Assembly: GCA_963834965.1 (NCBI GenBank)
Contig: CAWIEI010000001.1
Location: forward strand, 1 to 64,000
Source: Fodinibacter sp963834965
Lineage (GTDB): Bacteria; Actinomycetota; Actinomycetes; Actinomycetales; Dermatophilaceae
Direction: 5' to 3'
Length of the DNA: 64,000 bases
Part shown: positions 52,325 to 61,276 of the stretch, piece by piece
How the letters are laid out: every line of letters starts with the position of its first letter
Numbering within the stretch: the first letter of the stretch is position 1
Translations under genes and position numbers: made by a program
The notes under the pieces: model-generated
Database searches by the model: none
What the model was told of the DNA's origin: nothing
Seen by the model: only the letters and a program-made list of their open reading frames with translations

Positions 52325-52453
52325 GTGAGCCCGACCGAGCAGTCCACCGACATCACGGATGCCGTGACGCCATGCCTGCCCGTCGGCTCACTCCGGGGGT
52401 CCGTGGACCGCGACAACTGGGTCGACGACGTCCTCGGCGCGCGCTGGCCGTGA
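52325..52453 (+). CDS. 42-codon ORF preceding the glycosyltransferase
   Basis: It starts GTG 52325 behind TAGGCT, and its stop overlaps the glycosyltransferase GTG (GTGA), so it is likely translated. The ORF reads MSPTEQSTDITDAV, then VDRDNWVDDVLGARWP. Its upstream bases and first codons resemble the purM start 1.75 kb away (MSDTEQPTSITYAG). It may be a leader peptide that couples translation, or a small protein. Confidence 0.5.
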   Translation: MSPTEQSTDITDAVTPCLPVGSLRGSVDRDNWVDDVLGARWP

Positions 52454-54033
52454 GCTCATCGGTACATCCCAGCTGGGCGGGTGCCCCCGCCAGCCTGCGC
52501 GCCCTCGTCGTCGCGGTTCCCACGACGATCGCCGCCGTCCCGATCGTGCTGGCCGCCGGGCGCACCGCAGTGTTCCGCGACGAGGTGGCGACCGCCCAGC
52601 TCGCGACGCTCCCCCCCGGTGACCTGTGGCGCGCCACCGAGCACGCCGACCGGGTGGTGCTGCCCTACCTGCTGGTGATGAAGGGCTGGCTGGCCGTGGC
52701 CGGCGACAGCACATTCGCCCTGCGGGTGCCCTCGGTCGTCGCGGCCGTCGGCCTGGTCGCCGTGCTCGCCGTGCTGGGTGGCCGGCTCGCAGGGCCGGTC
52801 GGTGGGGTGGTTGCCGCCCTGGCCGCCGGCGCCGCGCCGCTGGTGCCGAAGGTCGCCGTGCTGGCGCGCCCCTACGCCATGGCGGCGTTCGTCGCCGTGC
52901 TGGCGGTGCTGGTGCTGCACCTCGCACTGGGGTCCGGTCACCGCGGCTGGTGGGTGGCCCACGCGGCGCTCGTCACGGCATCCGTGCTGGTACAGCCGTT
53001 CGCCGCGGCAGCGCTGCCGGCCCACGTCGCGCTGGTCGCCGGCACCCCGGCGCGGCCGTGGCGGCGGCTGCTGTCGGGGTGGGCGGTGGCCCTGGGGGCA
53101 GCGGCGGTGGTCGCCGTCGGGTCCCGGGGGCAGCAGGGTCAGGTCGGCTGGATCGCCGAGGTCGACCCGGGGGGTGCGCTGGTGATGGTGCGCGACGCCC
53201 TGTCCGGGCCGGTCGTCTGGCTCGCGGTCGCCGGTGCAGTGGTCGGGCTGGTGCTCGTCGTGACCCGTCGGTCGGCCCCGTGGTGCTGGGTCGGTGGGGC
53301 GCTGGTCCTCGCGCCGCCCCTGCTCCTGGCCATCGTGACCGCCGTGCTCCAGCCGGCGTTCGTGCCCCGTTACCTCTTCCTCGTCCCGGCGGGCGCGGCG
53401 CTGCTGGCCGGTGGGGCAGCGGGGGCGGTGGCCGACCTGCTGGCCCGCCGTGAGCCCGCCGCCACCACGGTGCCTCGCATGGTTACGGCCGTCGCGCTGG
53501 CGGGGTTACTCGTCCTGGGGGTTGGGGTCCTCGGGCGCGACGGTGGCCTGCCCACCGATGCGTATCGGGCCACGTCAAGCTGGTCGGCCGACCCCGAGTC
53601 CGCCCTCGCCCAAGCCGTGGGCGAGGCGCTGCGGCCCGGCGACCTGCTGGTCGTCGAGCAGCGGGTCGGCTGGGGCGGCTACGCCGGTGAGCTGGCCCGG
53701 GCCTGGGGCGACGACGACCTCGCGGCGGCCCTGGCCGACCGGGCCGTGAGCGGCGACCTCGCCGACATCACCCGGGTCGTCGCCTCGACCGGCCCGCCGC
53801 GCACGGTGGCAGCGGGGGAGGCAACGCCGACCGGCGTGCCCGCCCGGGTCGTGCTGCTGTCATTGCGCTCGACCGCGGCCGACCGCTTCGTCGCTGCCGC
53901 CCCGGCGGGGTGCACGGCCGGGAAGCGGGTCCGCGACCCGCGGCTGCGCGACACCCGGCTGTGGGTGCTCCAGTGCGACTCGACGCCCGGCAGCACGGAC
54001 CTGTCCGCCGCGCCCGACGACCCGGTCCGCTGA
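52450..54033 (+). CDS. GT-C-type membrane glycosyltransferase (family 39-like)
   Basis: 527 residues with about nine to eleven helices in the first ~410 residues and a C-terminal extracellular part. The conserved acidic site RDEVATAQLA near residue 40 is the expected catalytic motif of polyprenyl-phosphate-sugar-dependent enzymes. LARPYAMAAFVAVLAVL resembles the family's second loop. It probably transfers a sugar to a surface acceptor. The gene begins within the stop of the 42-codon ORF. Confidence 0.75.
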   Translation: MSSSVHPSWAGAPASLRALVVAVPTTIAAVPIVLAAGRTAVFRDEVATAQLATLPPGDLWRATEHADRVVLPYLLVMKGWLAVAGDSTFALRVPSVVAAVGLVAVLAVLGGRLAGPVGGVVAALAAGAAPLVPKVAVLARPYAMAAFVAVLAVLVLHLALGSGHRGWWVAHAALVTASVLVQPFAAAALPAHVALVAGTPARPWRRLLSGWAVALGAAAVVAVGSRGQQGQVGWIAEVDPGGALVMVRDALSGPVVWLAVAGAVVGLVLVVTRRSAPWCWVGGALVLAPPLLLAIVTAVLQPAFVPRYLFLVPAGAALLAGGAAGAVADLLARREPAATTVPRMVTAVALAGLLVLGVGVLGRDGGLPTDAYRATSSWSADPESALAQAVGEALRPGDLLVVEQRVGWGGYAGELARAWGDDDLAAALADRAVSGDLADITRVVASTGPPRTVAAGEATPTGVPARVVLLSLRSTAADRFVAAAPAGCTAGKRVRDPRLRDTRLWVLQCDSTPGSTDLSAAPDDPVR

Positions 54034-54068
54034 GCCCCGGCCCGCCGAAGGGGCGCCCGGGCCGCCGG

Positions 54069-54074
54069 TAGGCT
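54069..54074 (+). promoter_or_regulatory. -10 TAGGCT of purM
   Basis: Seven bases before GTG 54082; no Shine-Dalgarno sequence. Confidence 0.6.
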
Positions 54075-54081
54075 TCGCCGC

Positions 54082-55212
54082 GTGAGCGACACCGAGCAGC
54101 CGACGTCCATCACGTACGCCGGGGCCGGCGTCGACGTCGAAGCCGGTGACAAGGCTGTCGAGCTGATGAAGGCCAGCGTCCGCCGCGCCACGCGCCCCGA
54201 GGTGCTGGGTGGGCTGGGCGGGTTCGCCGGCATGTTCGACGCCAGCGCGCTGAAGTCCTTCGACCACCCCGTGCTCGCCACCTCCACCGACGGCGTCGGC
54301 ACCAAGGTCGCCATCGCGCAGGCGCTCGGCCGGCACGACACGATCGGGTTCGACCTGGTGGGGATGGTGGTCGACGACATCGTGGTGTGCGGCGCGGAGC
54401 CGTTGTTCATGACCGACTACATCGCGTGCGGCAAGGTCGTTCCCGAGCGGATCGCCGCCATCGTCTCCGGCATCGCTGCGGCCTGCGCCCAGGCCCGGGT
54501 GGCCCTGATCGGTGGCGAGACCGCAGAGCACCCCGGCCTGCTCGACCCCGACGAGTACGACGTCGCCGGCGCCGCCACCGGCGTCGTCGAGCGGGATGCC
54601 GTGCTCGGCCCGCAGCGGGTGGCCCCCGGTGACGTCGTGCTCGGCCTCGCCAGCAGCGGGTTGCACTCCAACGGCTACTCACTGGTGCGCCGGGTCATCG
54701 CCCGCGCCGGCTGGGCCCTCGACCGGTACGTCGACGAGTTCGGCCGCACCCTGGGCGAGGAGCTGCTGGAGCCGACCCGCGTCTACTCCGCCGACCTGCT
54801 CGACCTGGTGCGGTCGGATGCCGTCGACGTGCACGCCCTCTCGCACGTCACCGGCGGCGGGTTGGCGGCCAACCTCGCCCGGGTGCTGCCGCCCAGCGTG
54901 CACGCCCGGCTCGACCGCTCGACCTGGGCCCCGCCGCCGGTGTTCGGCACTGTCGGCGCGCTCGGGTCGGTGCCCCGGGCCGACCTCGAGCGCACCCTCA
55001 ACATGGGCGTCGGCTTCGTGGCGGTGCTGCCGGCCGGTGGCGTCGACGCGGCCACGGCGCTGCTGGAGGCGCGCGGCATCCACACCTGGGTGATGGGCGA
55101 GGTCACCGCGGCCGACGGCGCACCGGTCGAGGACGGCGTGGAGGTCGTGCGCGGTGCCAAGGGCGTCGAGGGCGGGTCGGTGCAGGTCGTCGGCGACCAC
55201 CCCACCCCCTAG
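54082..55212 (+). CDS. purM: Phosphoribosylformylglycinamidine cyclo-ligase
   Basis: 376 residues. ITYAGAGVDVEAGDKAVELM, STDGVGTKVAIAQALGRHDTIG (ATP/Mg site), GGETAEHPGLLDPDEYDVAG, GLHSNGYSLVRRV and SHVTGGGLAANLARVLP are the hallmark stretches of PurM. It makes aminoimidazole ribonucleotide, the fifth step of purine synthesis. Neighbouring pur genes are not in the window. Confidence 0.96.
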   Translation: MSDTEQPTSITYAGAGVDVEAGDKAVELMKASVRRATRPEVLGGLGGFAGMFDASALKSFDHPVLATSTDGVGTKVAIAQALGRHDTIGFDLVGMVVDDIVVCGAEPLFMTDYIACGKVVPERIAAIVSGIAAACAQARVALIGGETAEHPGLLDPDEYDVAGAATGVVERDAVLGPQRVAPGDVVLGLASSGLHSNGYSLVRRVIARAGWALDRYVDEFGRTLGEELLEPTRVYSADLLDLVRSDAVDVHALSHVTGGGLAANLARVLPPSVHARLDRSTWAPPPVFGTVGALGSVPRADLERTLNMGVGFVAVLPAGGVDAATALLEARGIHTWVMGEVTAADGAPVEDGVEVVRGAKGVEGGSVQVVGDHPTP

Positions 55213-55213
55213 C

Positions 55214-55285
55214 GACTTCGTGCGACTTGCACACGTTTTCGCGGCCGATGGGCGTGCGAGAACCGCGTGTAAATCGCACGAAGTC
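55214..55285. terminator. 72-nt imperfect hairpin between convergent genes
   Basis: Outer arms 55214-55225 and 55274-55285 are a perfect 12-bp match (GACTTCGTGCGA). Inner pairs (ACACG with CGTGT, TTTTCGC with GCGAGAA) extend it. It follows the purM stop by one base and lies before the isochorismatase stop, so it can serve both strands. Confidence 0.7.
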
Positions 55286-55297
55286 GGGAGCTTCTGG

Positions 55298-55831
55298 TCA
55301 GACGATGGTGATCTGGGGGGCGTAGAGGGCCATCGCTGCGAGGGCTCGCTCGGAGTTCTCCGGGGTCGACCCGGCGCACCCGTCGCGCACCACGCGCACC
55401 GTCGCCCCCGCATCCGCCGCGGGCAGGGCGGTCGAGAGCACGCAGCAGTCGGTGGCGACCCCGGACAGCGTCAGGTGGGCGTCGGACCCGAGGAGCTCGC
55501 GCAGCACCGGCCACTTCCCGAAGGTGCCGGCGGTGACCACGTGGTCGGCGACGTCGGACAGCTCGGGCACCACGGCATACAGCGGGTCGGTGCCGGGTAC
55601 CAGCGCGAACGGCCAGTCGCGGTAGTAGGACTCCCACGAGCCGCCCAGTGACGGGTCGGCGACGAAGCGGGTGACCACCGTGCGCGCACGGCCGAAGGAT
55701 GCCGCGAGCTCGGCGATGCGCGGTACCGTCGCGGCCCACAGCGGCGAGCCCCAAGGTGACGTCGCCGGGTCGGCGAAGACCACCTGGGGGTCGATGACCA
55801 CGAGCCAGCCGTCGTCGAACGCGTCGGTCAC
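55298..55831 (-). CDS. Isochorismatase/nicotinamidase-family cysteine hydrolase
   Basis: 177 residues. Catalytic Asp in LVVIDPQVVF, Lys in GTFGKWPVL and Cys in GVATDCCVLSTA, with the cis-peptide before it. Active-site residues are all present. The substrate may be an amide linked to the permease encoded just upstream (cytosine/hydantoin-like), but this is inference. GTG 55831 overlaps the permease stop. Confidence 0.88.
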   Translation of the reverse strand: MTDAFDDGWLVVIDPQVVFADPATSPWGSPLWAATVPRIAELAASFGRARTVVTRFVADPSLGGSWESYYRDWPFALVPGTDPLYAVVPELSDVADHVVTAGTFGKWPVLRELLGSDAHLTLSGVATDCCVLSTALPAADAGATVRVVRDGCAGSTPENSERALAAMALYAPQITIV

Positions 55832-57366
55832 CGGGCGGGCTCGCGGTCGGTGACAGCGGTGGAGGCGGCTGACGGGGCCAGCGCCTCCTGCCGGCGCACC
55901 CGCCCTCGGCGGGCCAGGTAGGTGACGACGAAGCCCAGCACGAGCGCCAGCAGCACGCCGATGTTGGAGTAGGCCCAGTTGCCGTCCCAGTACGGCGCGT
56001 CCGGGCCCGTCGTCACGTACGTGCCCAGCCCCAGCGGCTCGAGCAGGTAGCCCTGCCAGTTGTTCCACGCGGCATCCTGGGCGAAGCTGTTGACGACCAG
56101 GCCCCAGCCGAGGACCGAAGCCACCACCATGGTGCCGATGGAGACCCAGTCGAACGAGCCGTAGCGGCCCCGGGCGTCGAAGAGGTCGTCGTCGTCGTAG
56201 TCGCTCTTGCGCAGAGCGATGTCGGCGATCATGATCCCGGCCCAGGCCGCCAACGGCACGCCGAGGGTGATCAGGAAGCTCTGGAACGGCCCGATGAAGC
56301 TCTGTGCGAAGAACACGACGTAGATGGTGCCGAGGGTGAGGATGACGCCGTCGACCAGTGCGGCGGCCGGCCGCGGGATGCGCACCCCCAGCGAGAGCAG
56401 GGTGAGCCCTGAGGAGTAGATGCCGAGCACGGCCCCCGAGACCAGCGACAGGATGACCGCGATCAGGAAGGGCACGAGCAGCCAGGTCGGCAGCAGGGTG
56501 GCCAGGGTGCCGATCGGGTCGTTCTGGATGCCTTTCATCAGCGCCGGGTCGGAGCCGGCCAGCAGCAGACCGTAGGTCACCAGGATGACCGGTGCGACCG
56601 CTCCACCGAAGGTGTTCCAGCCGACGATGGCGGCATTCGAGGCGTCGCGACGCTGGTACCGCGACCAGTCGGCGGCGATGTTGATCCAGCCCAGCCCGAA
56701 CCCGGTCATCACGAGCACCAGCGCCCCGATGACCGCCTGCGAGGAACCGCTCGGCAACGCCGTGACGGCCGACCAGTTCACGTGGTTGAGGGTCAGCAGG
56801 ATGTAGCCGACGGTGACGATGCCGGTGACCCAGGTGAGCACCGACTGCATTCGCATGATGATGTGGTAGCCGGCCACCGAGGCCGCGACGATGAGCAGGG
56901 CGACGACGGCGGCTGCCACGATCTTGGTCGCCGTGCCCCCGCCCCAACCGAGCTGCTCGAAGATCGTCGAGGTGGCCAGCACCGCCAGGATGGCCAGGAA
57001 GGTCTCCCAGCCGATCGAGGTCAGCCACGAGATGACCCCGGGCACCTTCTGGCCGTTGACGCCGAACGCGGCTCGGGACAGCACCATGGTGGGCGCCGAT
57101 CCGCGCTTGCCGGCGATCGCGATGATGCCGCACAGAGCGAACGACACGATCACCCCGACGACGGTGACCAGCACGGCCTGCCAGAGCGAGACTCCGAAGC
57201 CCAGCACGAAGGCGGCGTAGGAGATGCCGAAGACCGACACGTTGGCGGCGAACCACGGCCAGAACAGGTCACGAGGGCGGGCCGTGCGCTCGGCCTCGTC
57301 GATGATCTCGATGCCGGTGGTCTCGACCCCGAGCCGCTTGGTGGCGGCGACCGTCGTCTCAGTCAT
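55828..57366 (-). CDS. NCS1-family cytosine/purine permease
   Basis: 512 residues, 12 helices. Family regions: GFGVSLWQAVLVTVVGVIV, GKRGSAPTMVLSRAAFG, VNGQKVPGVISWL, TGFGLGWINIAADWSRYQ. It imports nucleobases or related ring compounds with a cation. ATG 57366 is preferred over ATG 57378 because the latter lies inside a TATGCT promoter hexamer. It is the first gene of a two-gene operon with the cysteine hydrolase. Confidence 0.92.
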   Translation of the reverse strand: MTETTVAATKRLGVETTGIEIIDEAERTARPRDLFWPWFAANVSVFGISYAAFVLGFGVSLWQAVLVTVVGVIVSFALCGIIAIAGKRGSAPTMVLSRAAFGVNGQKVPGVISWLTSIGWETFLAILAVLATSTIFEQLGWGGGTATKIVAAAVVALLIVAASVAGYHIIMRMQSVLTWVTGIVTVGYILLTLNHVNWSAVTALPSGSSQAVIGALVLVMTGFGLGWINIAADWSRYQRRDASNAAIVGWNTFGGAVAPVILVTYGLLLAGSDPALMKGIQNDPIGTLATLLPTWLLVPFLIAVILSLVSGAVLGIYSSGLTLLSLGVRIPRPAAALVDGVILTLGTIYVVFFAQSFIGPFQSFLITLGVPLAAWAGIMIADIALRKSDYDDDDLFDARGRYGSFDWVSIGTMVVASVLGWGLVVNSFAQDAAWNNWQGYLLEPLGLGTYVTTGPDAPYWDGNWAYSNIGVLLALVLGFVVTYLARRGRVRRQEALAPSAASTAVTDREPAR

Positions 57367-57373
57367 AGGGGCG

Positions 57374-57379
57374 AGCATA
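57374..57379 (-). promoter_or_regulatory. -10 TATGCT deciding the NCS1 start
   Basis: Seven bases from ATG 57366 on the minus strand. The alternative ATG at 57378 is inside the hexamer. Confidence 0.65.
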
Positions 57380-57487
57380 GGCCCGCGCTGCTGCCGCCCG
57401 GGCCTGCGTGATCACCAGTCGCGCGGGCGCACACGTACGACCCGCGCCGGCGGCGCGGGTCGCACGAAGGGCTCGATCAGGTCGGTG

Positions 57488-57682
57488 TCAACGCCGACCC
57501 GACGACCACTGCCCGTAGTCGTCCTCGTCCTCCCGGTCGCGGTCGTCGCTGCTCGCTCGACTGCCGCTCTGGGCGGTTCCGTGTAGTTCTCGCTCAAGCG
57601 CTGAAAGATCGGTGTCCGGGCTGTAGTACTTCAGCTCGCGAGCGACCTTCGTCTGCTTGGCTTTGGCTCGGCCGCGCCCCAT
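57488..57682 (-). CDS. DUF3073 protein
   Basis: 64 residues, beginning MGRGRAKAKQTKVARELKY, which is the hallmark of the DUF3073 family of actinomycetes; then an acidic, Arg/Ser-rich disordered tail. No biochemical role is known. A GAGGGGG site lies upstream of ATG 57682. Confidence 0.93.
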   Translation of the reverse strand: MGRGRAKAKQTKVARELKYYSPDTDLSALERELHGTAQSGSRASSDDRDREDEDDYGQWSSGRR

Positions 57683-57845
57683 GGCGTGACCCCCTCGTGC
57701 GTCTGCCGGGGCGGCATCGCTCGCCGGACGGCCCCGTCTTCAGGGTCATCCCAACTCGCGGAGCGGTCCCGGGAATCGTGTGTGTGTCGTGACGCCAACG
57801 GTACATGAGTGGAGCACCTCCGGCGACGCCGTCCCGTCAACGGTG

Positions 57846-58967
57846 TCACAGGTTGCGGTGTTCCCCCGCGGTGGGTGTCGCGCCGACCGGGTCACCGGGC
57901 AGCCAGGGTCGTCGCCCACCGGCCGCGATCCGCCGTTCGGCCAGCCGGTCAGCGGCCACCGCTGGGCTCACGCCGGCGGCATCGGCGTCGCGCAGCACCT
58001 CGAGGGTGTGCTCGAAGATGGTCGCGGTGCGCTCGCGGGCCCGCTGCATGTCGAACCCGTGCAGCTCGTCGCTGACCTGGATGACGCCGCCAGCGTTGAC
58101 CAGGAAGTCGGGGGCGTACGTGATGCCGCGCGCCAGCAGCCGGGCGGCGGTGCCGCGCTCGCCGTCACTGACCAGCTGGTTGTTGGCGCCACCGCAGACG
58201 ACCCGCGCGCGCAGGGCCTCGACGGTGCCGTCGTCGAGGGCGCCGCCGAGGGCGTTGGGGCTGAACACGTCGACCTCCTGGCGCACGAGCGCCTCGAGGT
58301 CGTCGACCACCTGCACCCGCGGGTGCACGCGCACCAGGGCCTGCACGGCACTGGTGTCGACGTCAGAGACGAGCACCTCGGCGCCGTCCTCGAGGAGGTG
58401 GTCGGTGAGCCGCCGGCCCACCTTGCCCACGCCGGCGATGGCGACCCGGCGCCCGGCCAGCGTCGGCTCACCCCACACGTGCTGGGCCGCAGCGCGCATG
58501 CCCTGGAACACGCCGTAGGCCGTGAGCACCGAGGAGTCTCCGGCGCCCCCACGCTCGGGGGACCGGCCGGTGGCCCAGCGGGTGGCCTCGCCGACGACGT
58601 CCATGTCCGCCACGTAGGTGCCGACGTCGCAGGCGGTGACGTAGCGGCCCCCGAGCGACTCGACGAAGCGGCCGTAGGCCCGCAGCAGCTCGGGCGTCTT
58701 GTCACGCCGCGGGTCACCGATGATGACCGCCTTGCCGCCGCCGTGGTCGAGCCCGGCGACGGCGTTCTTGCTCGTCATCGCGCGCGACAGGCGCAGCACA
58801 TCGGCCAGGGCCTGGTCGGTGGAGGAGTAGGGATGGAAGCGGGTGCCGCCCAGGCCCGGCCCCAGCGCCGTGTCGTGCAGGGCGATGATCGCCCGCAGCC
58901 CGGTCTCGGGGTCGGAGCAGAAGGCGACCTGCTCGTGGCCCGCGAGGTCGATCAGGTCGGTGGCCAT
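57846..58967 (-). CDS. Leu/Phe/Val (valine) dehydrogenase
   Basis: 373 residues of the Glu/Leu/Phe/Val dehydrogenase family. LGGTRFHPYSS, the catalytic Lys in GLDHGGGKAVI, DVGTYVADMDVV, and the NAD fold VAIAGVGKVGRRL are present, with the FSPNALGGALD and GGANNQL regions after it. It oxidatively deaminates branched amino acids with NAD+, feeding branched-acid supply. ATG 58967 has AGGAGC upstream; TAGCGT is a possible -10 farther upstream. Confidence 0.93.
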   Translation of the reverse strand: MATDLIDLAGHEQVAFCSDPETGLRAIIALHDTALGPGLGGTRFHPYSSTDQALADVLRLSRAMTSKNAVAGLDHGGGKAVIIGDPRRDKTPELLRAYGRFVESLGGRYVTACDVGTYVADMDVVGEATRWATGRSPERGGAGDSSVLTAYGVFQGMRAAAQHVWGEPTLAGRRVAIAGVGKVGRRLTDHLLEDGAEVLVSDVDTSAVQALVRVHPRVQVVDDLEALVRQEVDVFSPNALGGALDDGTVEALRARVVCGGANNQLVSDGERGTAARLLARGITYAPDFLVNAGGVIQVSDELHGFDMQRARERTATIFEHTLEVLRDADAAGVSPAVAADRLAERRIAAGGRRPWLPGDPVGATPTAGEHRNL

Positions 58968-59283
58968 GGTGGTGCTCCTGGTGCTCGTTACGGTGCCTCA
59001 ACGCTATCCCTCCGGCCGGCGACGCGGCACGGGCGGGAGAGGGCGCTCACGCGGTGCCCGAACCGCACAGCGATTTCGCAGCGGTACCGCAGCGGGCCCG
59101 GCCAGCGTGGGTGGCCGGTCATCCGGGGGCTGCTCAGAGGCGGGGCCCCGGGACCGGTGCGGACCGGGCGGAGGGGGGTCCGGTCCGCACCGGGGCCGGG
59201 TGCCGGCGCCCACCGGCGCGGGCCACCGGCATCCGTCGGTCCAAGGACTCGGCCGTCGCTCCGGGCCTGACCGCTGCGTGGGG

Positions 59284-59289
59284 CAGGAT
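59284..59289 (+). promoter_or_regulatory. -10-like CAGGAT of fgd
   Basis: Six bases before ATG 59296; no Shine-Dalgarno sequence. 59001-59283 otherwise contains no recognisable gene. Confidence 0.45.
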
Positions 59290-59295
59290 GGGCCC

Positions 59296-60333
59296 ATGAC
59301 GGAGCCACACGGTCTGCGGGTCGGGTACAAGGCGTCGGCGGAGCAGTTCGCCCCGGACGACCTCGCGGGGTTCGCGGTGCGAGCCGAGCAGCTGGGCCTG
59401 GACTCGGTGACGATCAGCGACCACTTCCAGCCCTGGCGGCTCGAGGGCGGGCACGCGCCGAACTCGCTCGCCTGGATGTCGTGGGTGCTCGCCCGCACCG
59501 AGCGGGTGCTGGTGGGCACCTCGGTGATGACGCCGACCTTCCGCTACAACCCGGCCGTCGTGGCCCAGACCTTCGCCACGATGGCATGCCTGGCGCCCGG
59601 GCGGGTGATGCTCGGCGTGGGCAGCGGTGAGGCGCTCAACGAGGTGGCCGTGGGCTCCGTGGGAGAGGGGGAGTGGCCCGAGTTCAAGGAGCGCTTCGGC
59701 CGGCTGCGTGAGGCAGTGCGCCTGATGCGTGAGCTGTGGACCCAGGACCGGGTGACCTTCGAGGGCGAGTACTACCGCACCGAGGACGCCGCGATCTACG
59801 ACCGCCCCGACACGCCGGTGCCGGTCTACGTCGCGGCCGGCGGCCCGATGGTGGCGCGGTATGCCGGGCGCGTCGCCGACGGCTTCATCTGCACCTCCGG
59901 CAAGGGTCGCGAGCTGTATGCCGACCAGCTCGTACCGGCCGTCGACGAGGGCCTGGACAAGGCCGGGCGGGCACCCGACGAGATCGACCGGATGATCGAG
60001 ATCAAGGTGTCGTGGGACCCCGACCCGGAGCGGGCGCTCGAGAACACCCGGTTCTGGGCGCCGCTGTCGCTCACCGCCGAGCAGAAGCACTCGATCCACA
60101 GCCCCGCCGAGATGGAGCGGGCCGCAGACGAGCTGCCCATCGAGCAGGTCGCCAAGCGCTGGGTCGTCGCCTCGCGCCCCGAGGAGGTCGTCGAGGCGCT
60201 GAAGGTCTACACCGACCTCGGGTTCGACCACCTCGTGGTGCACGGCCCCGGCCACGACCAGGAGCGGTTCCTCTCGACCTTCGCCGAGCAGGTCCTGCCC
60301 GGGCTGCGCGAGCTCACCCCCGCGCGCCGGTGA
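59296..60333 (+). CDS. fgd: F420-dependent glucose-6-phosphate dehydrogenase
   Basis: 345 residues. LRVGYKASAEQFAPDDL, TISDHFQPWRLEGGHAPNS, GTSVMTPTFRYNPAV and LGVGSGEALNE are specific to FGD of actinomycetes. It oxidises glucose-6-phosphate with F420, supplying reduced F420 for other enzymes. Shown here as the first gene of a three-gene cluster with folP2-like and a CoA transferase. Confidence 0.93.
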   Translation: MTEPHGLRVGYKASAEQFAPDDLAGFAVRAEQLGLDSVTISDHFQPWRLEGGHAPNSLAWMSWVLARTERVLVGTSVMTPTFRYNPAVVAQTFATMACLAPGRVMLGVGSGEALNEVAVGSVGEGEWPEFKERFGRLREAVRLMRELWTQDRVTFEGEYYRTEDAAIYDRPDTPVPVYVAAGGPMVARYAGRVADGFICTSGKGRELYADQLVPAVDEGLDKAGRAPDEIDRMIEIKVSWDPDPERALENTRFWAPLSLTAEQKHSIHSPAEMERAADELPIEQVAKRWVVASRPEEVVEALKVYTDLGFDHLVVHGPGHDQERFLSTFAEQVLPGLRELTPARR

Positions 60334-60340
60334 GCGCGCG

Positions 60341-61276
60341 GTGAGCGGCGACGGCATCCCGGCACCGGGCCCGGGCGTGCCGGCCGCTCCGGCGGCGCTA
60401 CGGTTGCGCGGGCGCACGTTCGACGCCGCCCACCCGGCGGTGATGGCCATCGTCAACCGCACCAACGACTCGTTCTGGGCGGGGAACCGGCACGGTGACC
60501 TCGCCTCGGCCCGACGCGCCCTCGACCTGGCGGTCGAGCTCGGCGCCGACATCGTCGACGTCGGCGGAGTGCGGGCCGGCCAGGAGGGCGAGGTGGTGAC
60601 GCCCGAGCAGGAGATCGAGCGGGTGGTGCCGTTCCTGGCCCGGGCCCGCGAGGACCACCCCGACCTCGTGCTCAGCCTCGACACCTGGCGCTCGGAGGTG
60701 GCCCGGGTGGCCGCTGCCGAGGCCGGCCTCGACCTGGTCAACGACACCTGGGCCGGCCACGACCGCGAGCTGGTCGACGTCGCCGCCCGGGCCGGTGCCG
60801 GCTACGTCATATCGCACACCGGCGGCCTGCCGCCGCGCACCGACCCGGTCGGGGTCACCTACCCGCCCGAGCCGCTCGGGGTGCTCCTCGACGCGCTGCG
60901 CACCCTGCGCGAGGGCGCCGAGCGGGCCGTCGCGGCCGGCATCCCGCCCGAGCGGGTGCTCGTCGACCCCACCCTCGACTTCGGCAAGACCACCGCCCAC
61001 TCGCTGACCCTGCTGCGGCACACCGCGGCCATCGTGGGTCTGGGCTACCCTGTGCTGCAGGCGATCTCGCGCAAGGACTTCATCGGCGAGAGCCTCGACC
61101 TGCCCGCCGACGAGCGGTTGGAGGGCACCCTGGCCGCCACCGCGGTCGCGGCCTGGCTGGGGGCGACCGTCTTCCGGGCGCACGACGTGCGGGCCACCCG
61201 TCGGGTCGTCGACCTGGTGGCGATGATCCGGGGTGACCGCCCGCCGCTGCTCGCGGTGCGCGGGGTCGCGACGTGA
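60341..61276 (+). CDS. folP2: Dihydropteroate synthase paralogue, FolP2 type
   Basis: 311 residues of the DHPS TIM-barrel fold. It is nearer to mycobacterial FolP2 (Rv1207) than to true FolP1: MAIVNRTNDSFWAGN, ADIVDVGGVRAGQEGEVVTPE, LSLDTWRSEVA, DLVNDTWAGHD, VLVDPTLDFGKTTAHSLTLLRH. FolP2 is reported not to have normal DHPS activity, so a role in folate synthesis should not be assumed. GTG 60341, eight bases after the fgd stop. Confidence 0.85.
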   Translation: MSGDGIPAPGPGVPAAPAALRLRGRTFDAAHPAVMAIVNRTNDSFWAGNRHGDLASARRALDLAVELGADIVDVGGVRAGQEGEVVTPEQEIERVVPFLARAREDHPDLVLSLDTWRSEVARVAAAEAGLDLVNDTWAGHDRELVDVAARAGAGYVISHTGGLPPRTDPVGVTYPPEPLGVLLDALRTLREGAERAVAAGIPPERVLVDPTLDFGKTTAHSLTLLRHTAAIVGLGYPVLQAISRKDFIGESLDLPADERLEGTLAATAVAAWLGATVFRAHDVRATRRVVDLVAMIRGDRPPLLAVRGVAT

